The notes beneath the pieces were generated by a model. That model saw only the letters and a program-made list of their open reading frames with translations, was not told the origin of the DNA and made no database searches. The translations under genes were made by a program, and so were the position numbers. From NCBI GenBank assembly GCA_900635495.1, contig LR134136.1:3410001-3474000 (forward strand): a stretch of 64,000 nucleotides of DNA, in the 5' to 3' direction. This DNA comes from Atlantibacter hermannii. GTDB lineage: Bacteria; Pseudomonadota; Gammaproteobacteria; Enterobacterales; Enterobacteriaceae. Positions 34,224-48,406 of the stretch are shown here, in pieces (the stretch's first letter is position 1; every line of letters begins with the position of its first letter).

Positions 34224-34925
34224 ATGACTGAAAACGCCGTCCTTAAACTTCGCGCTGAACGCCTGGCGCGCGCAACCCGCCCTTTTCTTGCCCGAGGCAA
34301 TCGCATCCGCCGCTGCCAGCGCTGTTTATTGCCGTTAAAACAGTGCCTGTGTGACACGTTACGCCCCGCGCCAGCCCGCAGTCGCTTTTGCCTGGTGATG
34401 TTTGATACCGAGCCGATGAAGCCCAGTAATACTGGCCGTTTGATTGCCGATGTGCTGCCGGATACCGAGGCTTATCAGTGGTCGCGCACCGAACCGCCGC
34501 AAGCGCTGCTTGATTTGGTTGCCAGCCCGCAATATCAACCCATGGTGGTATTTCCTGCCTCCTATGCCGGGCCTCATCGAACCGTCCTAAGCCAGCCTCC
34601 CGTCGAGGGTAAGCCCCCGCTGTTTATTATGCTCGACGGCACCTGGACGGAAGCGCGCAAAATGTTCCGTAAAAGTCCTTATCTGGATGCGCTGCCCGTC
34701 ATTTCCGTGGATTTGAGTAAGACCTCTGCCTACCGCTTGCGTGAAGCCCATGCCGAAGGGCAATACTGTACGGCTGAAGTAGCGATGGCATTGCTTGAAC
34801 TGGCGGGCGATACACAGGCGGCACAGGGATTAACCGAACATTTCACCTTGTTCCGTGAGCGATATCTGGCAGGTAAACCCCATCATCAGGGAAGTGTCAC
34901 AGCAACCGAGCCGGAAAGCGTTTAA
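34224..34925 (+). CDS. tapT: tRNA-uridine aminocarboxypropyltransferase TapT (YfiP)
   Basis: DTW-domain protein of 233 residues. It makes acp3U47 in the variable loop of several tRNAs using SAM. The DTW signature is seen as LDGTWTEARKMFRKS, and an N-terminal CxxC...CxC motif (RRCQRCLLPLKQCLC) probably binds zinc. I choose the ATG at 34224 (MTENAVLKLRAERLARATRPF) from the family; the frame is open 14 codons further. It lies 32 bases before patZ and is likely in one unit with it. Confidence 0.93.
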   Translation: MTENAVLKLRAERLARATRPFLARGNRIRRCQRCLLPLKQCLCDTLRPAPARSRFCLVMFDTEPMKPSNTGRLIADVLPDTEAYQWSRTEPPQALLDLVASPQYQPMVVFPASYAGPHRTVLSQPPVEGKPPLFIMLDGTWTEARKMFRKSPYLDALPVISVDLSKTSAYRLREAHAEGQYCTAEVAMALLELAGDTQAAQGLTEHFTLFRERYLAGKPHHQGSVTATEPESV

Positions 34926-34957
34926 AATCATTCATTCACATCGTCGGGGAGAATGTT

Positions 34958-37617
34958 ATGAGTCAACGTGGGCTGGAAGCGCTGCTTAGACCGAAATCCA
35001 TTGCCGTGATCGGGGCGTCGATTAAGCCCGACCGGGCAGGCTACCTGATGATGCGAAACCTCCTGTCGGGCGGTTTTTCCGGGCCGGTTTTACCCGTTAC
35101 GCCCGCGTATAAAGCGGTGTGCGGCGTCATGACATGGCCTGATATCCCCAGCCTGCCTTTCGCGCCCGACCTGGCGGTGATTTGTACCAACCCCAGTCGT
35201 AATGAAGCGCTGCTCAATGCCCTTGGCGAAAAGGGCTGCAAAACGTGCATTATTCTCTCGTCGCCTAAAGAGCAGCAGCCAGCGCTACTGGAATGCGCTA
35301 CACGCTGGCAGATGCGGCTTCTTGGTCCAAACAGCCTTGGTTTGCTTGCGCCCTGGCAGGGGCTGAACGCCAGTTTTTCACCGGTACCGATCCGCAAAGG
35401 GAAACTGGCGTTTGTGTCGCAGTCGGCAGCGGTATCGAACACCATTCTCGACTGGGCCCAGCAACGTGAGATGGGTTTCTCCTATTTTATCGCGCTGGGC
35501 GACAGCCTGGATATTGATGTCGACGAACTGCTGGACTATCTCTCTCGCGACAGCAAAACCAGCGCCATACTGCTTTATCTCGAACAACTCAGCGACGCGC
35601 GCCGCTTTGTGTCCGCCGCCCGAAGCGCATCGCGCAATAAACCGATTCTGGTGATCAAAAGCGGACGTAGCCCGTCGGCACGGCAGTTACTCAACGCCGA
35701 AACAGGATTAGACGGGGCGTGGGATGCCGCAATACAGCGCGCGGGGTTGCTGCGTGTGCAGGACACGCATGAACTGTTTTCTGCCGTAGAAACCCTCAGC
35801 CATATGCGCCCCCCTGCGCGGCGAACGGCTGATGATTATCAGTAATGGCGCCGCGCCTGCGGCTCTTGCTCTGGATGAGCTGTGGTTGCGTAACGGGAAG
35901 CTGGCTACGCTCGGAGATGAAACCATCAACCGCCTTTCCGTGGTGGTTCCTAAGGGCGTTACCGTCGCGAATCCCCTGGACTTGCGTGATGATGCCACCA
36001 CGCAACGCTATGTTCAGACGCTCGAGATTTTACTGGATAGTCATGATTTCGATGCGCTGATGATTATTCATTCACCCAGTGCCGCGGCGCCTGGCAGCGA
36101 AAGCGCCCGGGCGATTATTGAGTTGCTGGCGCGTCACCCGCGTGGTCGCTATGTCACCCTGTTAACCAACTGGTGCGGCGAATTTTCCTCACAGGAAGCG
36201 CGCCGCTGGTTCAGCGATGCCGGTATACCCACTTATCGTACGCCGGAAGGCACCGTCACGGCCTTTATGCATATGGTGGAATATCGACGCAACCAGAAAC
36301 AGTTGCGTGAAACGCCCTCATTACCGGCCAACCTTACGGCCAATACCGCTGAAGTCCATCAGATGATTACCCGGGCGCTGGAAGAGGGTGCCACCCATCT
36401 TGATACCCATGAAGTTCAACCGATCTTACAGGCTTATGGATTGCAAACCTTGCCGACCTGGATTGCCAGTGACAGCGCCGAAGCGGTGCATATCGCCAAG
36501 CAAATCGGTTATCCCGTCGCCCTGAAGTTACGTTCGCCTGATATTCCGCATAAATCGGAAGTTCAGGGGGTCATGCTTTATCTTCGTACGGCGAATGAGG
36601 TTCAACAGGCCGCCGACGCGATCCTCGATCGGGTAAAAATGACCTGGCCGCAGGCGCGTATTCACGGCTTGCTGGTGCAAAGTATGGCCAACCGTGCGGG
36701 CGCGCAGGAGCTGCGGGTGGTGGTGGAACACGATCCGGTATTTGGTCCGCTGATAATGTTGGGTGATGGCGGTATGGCCTGGCGGCAGGATCAGGCTGCG
36801 GTAGCGCTGCCTCCGCTGAATATGAATCTGGCGCGCTATCTGGTTATTCAGGCGATAAAAAGCGGAACCATTCGTGGGCGCAGCGCGCTGCGTGCGCTGG
36901 ATATCGCGGGTCTGAGCCAGTTCCTGGTGCAGGTTTCCAACCTGATTGTTGACTGCCCGGAGATAAAACGACTGGATATCCATCCGCTGCTGGTATCCGG
37001 TAATGAATTCACCGCCCTGGATGTCACGCTGGAACTCGAAGCCTTTGCGGGTGATGCCGATGCGCGTTTGGCTATCCGCCCTTATCCTCACCAACTGGAG
37101 GAAGCGGTCACGCTGAAAAACGGCGAAAGCTGCCTTTTCAGGCCTATTCTTCCGGAAGATGAGCCTGAACTTCAGCGCTTTATTTCGCAGGTGACTAAGG
37201 AAGATTTGTATTATCGCTATTTCAGCGAGATCAATGAATTTACCCATGAAGACTTAGCGAATATGACCCCAGATCGACTACGATCGAGAAATGGCTTTTG
37301 TCGCGGTACAGTCTTATGAGGGGCATGAGCAGATCCTTGGCGTAACGCGTGCGATCTCTGACCCCGATAATGTTGACGCGGAATTTGCGGTGCTGGTTCG
37401 CTCCGATCTGAAAGGCCTCGGATTAGGCCGAAAATTACTTGAAAAACTCATCGCTTATACGCGAGATCATGGTCTGGAACGTTTGAACGGCATTACGATG
37501 CCCAACAACCGCGGCATGGTCGCGCTGGCACGCAAACTGGGTTTTGATGTGGATATTCAGTTAGAAGATGGCATCGTTGGATTGACACTCGCCCTGAATA
37601 AAACGCTGGATTCGTGA
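34958..37617 (+). pseudogene. patZ: protein lysine acetyltransferase PatZ (Pka/YfiQ), two frameshifts
   Basis: PatZ acetylates metabolic enzymes such as acetyl-CoA synthetase. The gene reads in three pieces. 34958 to about 35815: acyl-CoA-synthetase-like CoA-binding domain (SIAVIGASIKP...). A run of six C at 35809-35814, where five are expected, then shifts the frame. The second piece (about 35815-37270) covers the succinyl-CoA-ligase-like and ATP-grasp domains (VHGLLVQSMANRAGAQELRV). A run of four C at 37267-37270, expected three, shifts it again. The third piece holds the GNAT acetyltransferase domain (LGLGRKLLEKLI) to 37617. With both bases removed it is 885 codons (886 in K-12). As written, the GNAT domain is separated from the rest. 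Sequencing error is likely. Confidence 0.9.
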
Positions 37618-37731
37618 GTAAGGTACTGGAAATGTTACTCACATTCCCCAGGAGTAATGTTATTATCCACCGCTACTGTTATCCGCCCTTCAGGGATGAC
37701 CACCTACTGTATAGAGAAGATATGCACTGTG

Positions 37732-39087
37732 ATGTTGTCTAAATTTAAACGAAACAAACATCAACAACACCTTGCCCAACTACCCAAGCTTTCTCAATCT
37801 GTTGATGATGTAGCGTTTTATTTTTCACCGGCCGACTTCCGGGCCACTTTGCTGCAAAAAATCGCCAGCGCAACCAGGCGCATTTGCATCGTTGCGCTTT
37901 ACCTTGAGCAGGACGATGGCGGTAACGGGATCCTTTCAGCCCTTTATGAAGCCAAACGCCAGCGTCCTGAACTGGATGTTTCCGTTCTGGTCGACTGGCA
38001 TCGCGCCCAGCGTGGTCGTATTGGCGCAGCCGCATCCAACACTAATGCTGACTGGTATTGCCGAATGGCGCAGGAGAACCCGGATGTCAAAATCCAGGTG
38101 TACGGGATCCCTGTCAATACCCGTGAAGCACTCGGCGTGTTGCACTTTAAAGGCTTTATCATCGACGATAGCGTTATTTACAGCGGTGCCAGCCTGAACG
38201 ATGTGTATTTGCATCAGCATGATAAATATCGCTATGACCGTTATCAGTCGATTCGTAACCCGCGCCTTGCCGATATTATGTATGACTGGGTAAAAACCCA
38301 TCTGATTCAAGGACGCGCGGTAAACCGGCTCGATACGCCTGAACGGCCGAAAAGCCAGGAAATTAAAAATGAAGTCCGCCTTTTCCGCCACGAATTGCGT
38401 GATGCCGTTTATGATTTCGTCGGCGATGCGGATAACGAGCAGCTATCCGTCACGCCGCTGGTAGGTCTGGGCAAATCCAGCCCGCTCAACAAAACCATCT
38501 TCCATTTGATGCCCTGTGCTGAGCAGAAGCTGACGATTTGTACGCCTTATTTCAACCTGCCAGCCATCCTGGTGCGCAATATTATTCAGTTACTGCGCGA
38601 CGGCAAACAGGTAGAAATTATCGTTGGCGACAAAACGGCTAACGATTTTTATATCCCGGAAGATCAGCCTTTCAAGATCATCGGCGCGCTGCCTTATCTG
38701 TATGAAATCAATCTTCGTCGCTTCCTGAGCCGCCTGCAATATTATGTAAATACCGGGCAGTTGATCGTCCGACTCTGGAAAGATGACGATAACACTTATC
38801 ATCTGAAAGGCATGTGGGTGGATGAAGAGTGGATGCTGCTGACCGGTAACAACCTCAATCCGCGCGCGTGGCGGCTGGATCTGGAGAATGCCATTTTGAT
38901 CCACGATCCCAAACATGAGCTTGCAGCGCAGCGTGAAAAAGAGCTTGAGCAGATCCGTACTCATACCACAGTGGTACAACACTATCGGGTGCTGGAAAGC
39001 ATCGCGGATTACCCGGTGAAAGTGCGTAAACTTATCCGCCGTTTACGACGCATCCGAATCGATCGCTTAATTAGCCGTATTCTCTGA
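37732..39087 (+). CDS. pssA: CDP-diacylglycerol--serine O-phosphatidyltransferase
   Basis: Phosphatidylserine synthase, 451 residues, the exact K-12 length. It makes phosphatidylserine from CDP-diacylglycerol and serine, the first committed step to phosphatidylethanolamine, and binds the membrane/ribosomes peripherally. It belongs to the phospholipase D superfamily, with two HKD motifs: HFKGFIIDD (about residue 138) and HLKGMWVD (about residue 357). I use the ATG at 37732; earlier in-frame starts lie in patZ-proximal sequence without similarity. The C-terminus is strongly basic (KVRKLIRRLRRIRIDRL). Confidence 0.97.
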   Translation: MLSKFKRNKHQQHLAQLPKLSQSVDDVAFYFSPADFRATLLQKIASATRRICIVALYLEQDDGGNGILSALYEAKRQRPELDVSVLVDWHRAQRGRIGAAASNTNADWYCRMAQENPDVKIQVYGIPVNTREALGVLHFKGFIIDDSVIYSGASLNDVYLHQHDKYRYDRYQSIRNPRLADIMYDWVKTHLIQGRAVNRLDTPERPKSQEIKNEVRLFRHELRDAVYDFVGDADNEQLSVTPLVGLGKSSPLNKTIFHLMPCAEQKLTICTPYFNLPAILVRNIIQLLRDGKQVEIIVGDKTANDFYIPEDQPFKIIGALPYLYEINLRRFLSRLQYYVNTGQLIVRLWKDDDNTYHLKGMWVDEEWMLLTGNNLNPRAWRLDLENAILIHDPKHELAAQREKELEQIRTHTTVVQHYRVLESIADYPVKVRKLIRRLRRIRIDRLISRIL

Positions 39088-39093
39088 TTCATT

Positions 39094-39116
39094 AGCCCTG
39101 CTTGCAGGGCTTTTTT
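39094..39116 (+). terminator. pssA intrinsic terminator
   Basis: Short hairpin AGCCCTG/CAGGGCT followed by six T residues, directly after the pssA stop and just before yfiM. Confidence 0.85.
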
Positions 39117-39128
39117 ATAAGTGATGCC

Positions 39129-39452
39129 ATGCGACTGTTTTCAATTATGTTTTTGTTTATTCTGACAGGCTGTAGCCACACGGCAAACGACTCATGGAGT
39201 GGACAAGATAAAGCGCAGCACTTTATCGCTTCTGCGATGCTCTCGGCAGCGGGCAATGAATATGGTCAACATCAGGGTTGGTCGCGTGATGCCAGCGCCG
39301 GGTTTGGCGTGATGTTTTCAATTGGACTTGGCGCGTCAAAAGAGCTCTGGGACAGCCGACCTGCGGGAACAGGCTGGAGCTGGAAAGATTTTGCATGGGA
39401 TGTCGCAGGCGCGGCTACCGGTTATTCCATCTGGCAGCTTGCGCAACATTAA
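39129..39452 (+). CDS. yfiM: predicted lipoprotein YfiM
   Basis: Small lipoprotein of 107 residues. A signal peptide with lipobox LTGC (Cys about residue 14) opens it; the mature part has SGQDKAQHFIASAMLSAAG and a C-terminal glycine-rich hydrophobic segment (DFAWDVAGAATGYSIWQLAQ). Function unknown. I start at the ATG at 39129 to match the family. The stop overlaps the convergent DUF4385 gene by 4 bases. kgtP, which follows yfiM in K-12, is not here. Confidence 0.9.
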   Translation: MRLFSIMFLFILTGCSHTANDSWSGQDKAQHFIASAMLSAAGNEYGQHQGWSRDASAGFGVMFSIGLGASKELWDSRPAGTGWSWKDFAWDVAGAATGYSIWQLAQH

Positions 39453-39904
39453 CCCCATTTAGCCTGGTGTGCGCGTTTACGTGATAAATAGTCCTCATCC
39501 GCCCGGATCTTATCCCACCAGGTTTTGAATACCGCTGCTGCGGCGGCTTTTACCGGATCGTTGCCCCGCTCATGCAAGTTTCCATCTTCCCTGTATTTCT
39601 TACCGCCTTTGTAATTAGCGTAACGACGGGCGCGCGTATATCCCATCTGGATAAATTTGCGGGCCATATCCATTCCCACGAAGTCGTCTTTCTCACGGTA
39701 TTCTTCAAAGAGCTGATAAATCTTTTCTGCCGATTTAATCGCTGACTCTTTATCTTTATAGCGCCACCAGGGAAGGATCTCACCTTTATAGGGTTCAACC
39801 AGCAACACGCCCTGCTCACCACGCCCAACCTGATATTTCTCAGGATGCTTACGAAAGTCGATTTGCGAGAAATCCTGCTGATAGTCGAACTCTTTTTTCG
39901 TCAT
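39449..39904 (-). CDS. DUF4385 family protein
   Basis: Cytosolic protein of 151 residues without signal peptide or membrane helix. It resembles the DUF4385 family as I recall it (DYQQDFSQIDFRKHPEKYQVGRGEQGVLLVEPYKGEILPWWRYK, MGYTRARRYANYKGGKKY). Highly charged and rich in Lys, Tyr and Trp; function unknown. It lies between yfiM and the rRNA operon, where K-12 has kgtP, and converges on yfiM with a 4-base overlap. ATG start is preceded by GAGAATG-type sequence and a purine-rich stretch. Confidence 0.75.
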   Translation of the reverse strand: MTKKEFDYQQDFSQIDFRKHPEKYQVGRGEQGVLLVEPYKGEILPWWRYKDKESAIKSAEKIYQLFEEYREKDDFVGMDMARKFIQMGYTRARRYANYKGGKKYREDGNLHERGNDPVKAAAAAVFKTWWDKIRADEDYLSRKRAHQAKWG

Positions 39905-40002
39905 TCTCGGCTCCGCTGCGTTCGCTTTAACACTATTAAAAGATAGTGTATGTAGCGTAATCGGGGGGAGCTATCGGATTGAGGGAAGCCTGAATCGCAG
40001 AC

Positions 40003-40036
40003 ACAAAAAAGCCTCATGCTTTCGCATGAGGCTTTC
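40003..40036 (-). terminator. rRNA operon terminator
   Basis: Strong 11-bp stem AAGCCTCATGC/GCATGAGGCTT with a TTTC/GAAA loop, followed by six T on the minus strand, a few bases after the 5S gene. Confidence 0.92.
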
Positions 40037-40047
40037 CTGCTTGTTTG

Positions 40048-40167
40048 ATGCCTGGCAGTTCCCTACTCTCGCATGGGGAGACCCCACACTACCATCGGCG
40101 CTACGGCGTTTCACTTCTGAGTTCGGCATGGGGTCAGGTGGGACCACCGCGCTCTTGCCGCCAGGCA
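40048..40167 (-). rRNA. rrf: 5S ribosomal RNA
   Basis: 120-nt gene on the minus strand starting TGCCTGGCGGC and ending GCCAGGCAT, the 5'/3' ends pairing as in all enterobacterial 5S rRNAs. Third and last rRNA of the operon, 105 bases after the 23S gene. Confidence 0.97.
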
Positions 40168-40272
40168 AATTCTGTTTCACCTGCCGCGTGCTTGCGCGCC
40201 GCCACAGATGTCTATCCGGTTAAGCTGAAAATCGTCTCTCACACCGCAACACCAAAACCACTCTGGCGTTGT

Positions 40273-43180
<2,908 letters not shown>

Positions 43181-43306
43181 TCACAACCCGGAGCAGTTTC
43201 GCTCTGTGTTGCAAGTGTTTGAGAGACTCTGACATGGCATCGTCATTTCCTGTTTCGGAGAAATGCGACGGCATGCCGTTTCAATTTTCAGCTTGTTCCG
43301 GATTGT

Positions 43307-43315
43307 TAAAGAGCA
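43307..43315 (-). promoter_or_regulatory. spacer boxA antitermination element
   Basis: TGCTCTTTA on the minus strand between tRNA-Ala and the 23S gene, the standard Nus-dependent antitermination element in rRNA spacers. Confidence 0.8.
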
Positions 43316-43374
43316 AATACTTCGCAGTATACCGTTACCGGTACACTCTGAAGTAGGGTATCAACTGACGTTGA

Positions 43375-43450
43375 TGGTGGAGCTATGCGGGATCGAACCG
43401 CAGACCTCCTGCGTGCAAAGCAGGCGCTCTCCCAGCTGAGCTATAGCCCC
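43375..43450 (-). tRNA. alaT/U/V-type: tRNA-Ala (TGC)
   Basis: 76-nt tRNA in the 16S-23S spacer, from GGGGCTATAGCTC to GCTCCACCA with encoded CCA. The anticodon is TGC in the CTTTGCACG loop. It sits nearer to the 23S gene, after tRNA-Ile. Confidence 0.98.
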
Positions 43451-43559
43451 ATCGTTACTGCAAAACCTTGTTACCGCGCTTCTTCACTGATCAAGGCGCA
43501 GGCTGGCGACGCACAGTGAACTATGCGGACCGGGCTGCAACGCAGAACAGGGGAGAATG

Positions 43560-43636
<77 letters not shown>

Positions 43637-43704
43637 ATAAGGTTTTACTGCTCGTTTTCTATCAGACAATCTGTGTGAGCACTGCGCGGGCTGTATCTTT
43701 AAGG

Positions 43705-45246
<1,542 letters not shown>

Positions 45247-45380
45247 AAAAGTTTGATGCTCGTGAATTAAACTTCGTAATGAATTACGTGTTCACTCAGA
45301 GACTTGATAATTCTTTTTGTACCCGGAGGTACTGAGATATCAATCCTGCGAGTGCCCACACAGATTGTCTGATAAATTGT

Positions 45381-45389
45381 TAAAGAGCA
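45381..45389 (-). promoter_or_regulatory. rRNA leader boxA
   Basis: TGCTCTTTA on the minus strand in the leader about 135 bases upstream of mature 16S, the Nus-factor antitermination element. Confidence 0.85.
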
Positions 45390-45429
45390 GTTGCGACGCG
45401 GCTTTCAGCTCACTGTCGCGAGGTGGCGT

Positions 45430-45457
45430 ATATTACGCTTTCCTCTTTCAGAGTCAA
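45430..45457 (-). promoter_or_regulatory. rRNA operon promoter P2
   Basis: -35 TTGACT (45452-45457) and -10 TAATAT (45430-45435) with 16-base spacing on the minus strand, upstream of boxA. Confidence 0.85.
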
Positions 45458-45549
45458 GCGTTTATTTTCGCTTTTCTCTGCCGGAACCCCCGGAGGAATC
45501 CCGCTGACCGGCCGGCTTATTCGCCGTTGTTCCGTGTCAGTGGTGGCGC

Positions 45550-45577
45550 ATTATAGGGACTAATCAGAATCTGACAA
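45550..45577 (-). promoter_or_regulatory. rRNA operon promoter P1
   Basis: -35 TTGTCA (45572-45577) and perfect -10 TATAAT (45550-45555) with the 16-base spacing typical of stringently controlled rRNA P1 promoters, a GC-rich discriminator (GCGCCACC) after the -10, and an A/T-rich UP element (45580-45600) before the -35. Confidence 0.9.
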
Positions 45578-45702
45578 GACCAAAATTCAAAAAAATTATC
45601 GTTCGCTCACATTTCAAACAATGATGTTTAAAACGAGAACAAAACGCCCGTTAAACAAACAAAAACGAGCCCCACTGGGCCCGTTTCTGTGCGTTACACC
45701 AT

Positions 45703-48276
45703 TTACTGCTGTGCGACGATACGGGCGTCTTTGACGACGAGTTCAATCGTTTTGCCCGGAATAAGCTCGCCAGAAAGTATCTGCTGAGCAAGCGGGTTCT
45801 CAATTTGCTGTTGAATGGCTCGTTTAAGCGGACGAGCACCATACACCGGATCGTAGCCGTTTTCGCCAAGCAGCCGCAGCGCTTCGTCAGACATCTGAAC
45901 CTGATATCCACGCTCCTCAAGCCGTTTGTACAGCCGCTGCAATTGGATCTGCGCGATAGAAGCGATATGTTTTTGTCCTAACGGGTGGAACACCACAACT
46001 TCATCAATACGGTTAATAAACTCCGGTCTGAAGTTTTGGCTTACCACGGTCAGCACCATATCCTTCATATGGCTGTAATCCAGATCGCCAAACCGTTCCT
46101 GAATCAAATCGGACCCGAGGTTCGACGTCATGATCACGACGGTATTACGGAAATCCACTGTCCGGCCCTGGCCATCAGTAAGACGTCCGTCGTCGAGTAC
46201 CTGCAACAGAATGTTAAAGACATCCGGATGCGCTTTCTCGACCTCATCCAACAGGATGACGGAATATGGGCGACGACGCACAGCTTCAGTCAGATAACCG
46301 CCCTCTTCATAACCCACATATCCCGGAGGCGCGCCGACTAACCGTGACACGGAATGTTTCTCCATAAACTCGGACATATCGATACGCACCATCGCATCGT
46401 CGCTATCAAACATAAAGTTCGCCAGCGCTTTGCACAGCTCTGTTTTACCGACCCCGGTCGGCCCGAGGAACAGGAACGAACCGATTGGACGGTTAGGATC
46501 GGACAAACCAGCGCGACTACGCCGGATGGCGTTGGAGACCGCTTCTACTGCCTCATCCTGCCCTATAACACGCTGATGCAGGTCTTGCTCCATACGCAGG
46601 AGTTTCTCACGCTCGCTTTCCATCATTCGGGAGACAGGGATCCCCGTCCAGCGCGCCAGAACTTCTGCGATTTCTGCGTCAGTAACTTTATTACGCAGCA
46701 ACCGCATGGTTTTGCCTTCGCTCTGGGTTGCAGCGGCCAGCTGTTTTTCCAGCTCGGGAATTTTCCCGTATTGCAGTTCCGACATTCGGGCAAGATCGCC
46801 AACGCGGCGTGCTTGCTCAATGGCGATTTTTGCCTGCTCTAGTTCCGCTTTGATGGTCTGCGTGCCGGAGAGAGACGCTTTCTCCGCTTTCCACTCTTCT
46901 TCGAGCTCTGAATACTGACGCTCTTTGTCGGACAGCTCTTCATTCAGCATATCCAGACGTTTTTTACTGGCTTCATCAGACTCTTTCAGCAATGCCTGCT
47001 GTTCGAGTTTTAACTGAATAATGCGTCGGTCAAGACGATCCAGTTCCTCCGGCTTCGAGTCAATCTGCATACGAATGCTGGACGCAGCTTCGTCGATCAG
47101 GTCAATCGCTTTATCCGGTAACTGCCGGTCGGCAATATAACGGTGCGATAACGTCGCCGCCGCAACGATAGCCGGGTCGGTAATTTGAACATGGTGGTGA
47201 AGCTCGTAACGCTCTTTCAGGCCACGCAGGATAGCGATGGTGTCTTCTACTGTAGGTTCAGCAACAAAGACTTTCTGGAAACGACGCTCCAGAGCGGCAT
47301 CTTTTTCAATATACTGACGATACTCATCCAACGTGGTTGCGCCCACGCAGTGCAGTTCACCCCGCGCCAGGGCAGGTTTTAACATGTTGCCAGCGTCCAT
47401 TGCGCCATCAGCTTTACCTGCGCCAACCATGGTGTGCAATTCGTCAATAAACAGGATGACATTACCTTCCTGTTTTGAGAGATCGCTCAGTACGCCTTTT
47501 AAGCGCTCTTCGAACTCACCGCGGTATTTCGCACCCGCCACCAGCGCCCCCATATCCAGCGCCAGTACACGGCGGCCCTTCAGGCCTTCCGGCACTTCGC
47601 CATTCACGATACGCTGCGCCAGCCCCTCAACGATGGCGGTTTTACCGACACCCGGCTCACCGATCAGCACTGGGTTGTTTTTGGTTCTGCGCTGCAATAC
47701 CTGAATAGTACGGCGAATTTCTTCATCACGGCCGATAACCGGGTCAAGTTTGCCCTGCTCGGCACGCTCTGTAAGATCGAGAGTATATTTTTTCAAAGCC
47801 TGGCGCTGATCTTCAGCCCCCTGATCGTTCACGCTTTCACCTCCACGCATCTGCGCAATCGCCTGGTTGATATTTGCGGTATTCGCGCCTGCCGCTTTGA
47901 GAAGATCGGCGAGGACACCGCGCGATTCCAGCGCAGCCAGGACAAACAGTTCTGAAGAAATAAAATTGTCACCCTGCTTTTGCGCCAGCTTGTCGCAAAG
48001 ATTCAGAACGCGGATTAAATCCTGAGACGGCTGAACATCGCCACCGGTGCCTTCAACCTGCGGCAGGCGACTTAACGCCTGTTCAATATCCGTGCGTAAT
48101 TTGCCGGCATTCACGCCCGCTGAGGTTAATAAAGGATGAACGGAACCCCCTTCCTGTTTCAGCAAGGCGCTCATTAAGTGTAAGGGTTCGATGAATTGGT
48201 TGTCTTGCCCCAGTGCGAGTGACTGAGCATCGGCAAGAGCAAGCTGGAATTTATTAGTAAGACGATCCAGACGCAT
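45703..48276 (-). CDS. clpB: ATP-dependent disaggregase ClpB
   Basis: Hsp100 chaperone of 857 residues that pulls proteins from aggregates together with DnaK. Order: N domain (1-145), AAA+ 1 with GEPGVGKTA, the coiled-coil M domain (about 410-530, charged heptads), AAA+ 2 with GPTGVGKTELCKAL, and sensor/C-terminal parts. I use the ATG at 48276 (MRLDRLTNKFQLALADAQ). An internal GTG at 47832 (residue 149) with GGAGGT ahead of it matches the known start of the short ClpB form (709 residues). A heat-shock promoter lies at 48315-48343. Confidence 0.98.
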   Translation of the reverse strand: MRLDRLTNKFQLALADAQSLALGQDNQFIEPLHLMSALLKQEGGSVHPLLTSAGVNAGKLRTDIEQALSRLPQVEGTGGDVQPSQDLIRVLNLCDKLAQKQGDNFISSELFVLAALESRGVLADLLKAAGANTANINQAIAQMRGGESVNDQGAEDQRQALKKYTLDLTERAEQGKLDPVIGRDEEIRRTIQVLQRRTKNNPVLIGEPGVGKTAIVEGLAQRIVNGEVPEGLKGRRVLALDMGALVAGAKYRGEFEERLKGVLSDLSKQEGNVILFIDELHTMVGAGKADGAMDAGNMLKPALARGELHCVGATTLDEYRQYIEKDAALERRFQKVFVAEPTVEDTIAILRGLKERYELHHHVQITDPAIVAAATLSHRYIADRQLPDKAIDLIDEAASSIRMQIDSKPEELDRLDRRIIQLKLEQQALLKESDEASKKRLDMLNEELSDKERQYSELEEEWKAEKASLSGTQTIKAELEQAKIAIEQARRVGDLARMSELQYGKIPELEKQLAAATQSEGKTMRLLRNKVTDAEIAEVLARWTGIPVSRMMESEREKLLRMEQDLHQRVIGQDEAVEAVSNAIRRSRAGLSDPNRPIGSFLFLGPTGVGKTELCKALANFMFDSDDAMVRIDMSEFMEKHSVSRLVGAPPGYVGYEEGGYLTEAVRRRPYSVILLDEVEKAHPDVFNILLQVLDDGRLTDGQGRTVDFRNTVVIMTSNLGSDLIQERFGDLDYSHMKDMVLTVVSQNFRPEFINRIDEVVVFHPLGQKHIASIAQIQLQRLYKRLEERGYQVQMSDEALRLLGENGYDPVYGARPLKRAIQQQIENPLAQQILSGELIPGKTIELVVKDARIVAQQ

Positions 48277-48314
48277 AACTCCTCCCATAACAGGTCAAAT
48301 TTGCTACTGGAGAT

Positions 48315-48343
48315 TAAATGAGGTCATCCCTCAATTATTCAAG
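48315..48343 (-). promoter_or_regulatory. sigma-32 promoter of clpB
   Basis: -35 CTTGAA (48338-48343), 14-base spacer, -10 CCTCATTTA (48315-48323) on the minus strand. It fits the sigma-32 consensus and lies about 40-65 bases before the clpB start codon. Confidence 0.88.
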
Positions 48344-48406
48344 GTTAATTGACCTGAATTATGTGAAAAGAAAACAACGCGCCCTGGATCGTCTTGATTC
48401 GATAGG

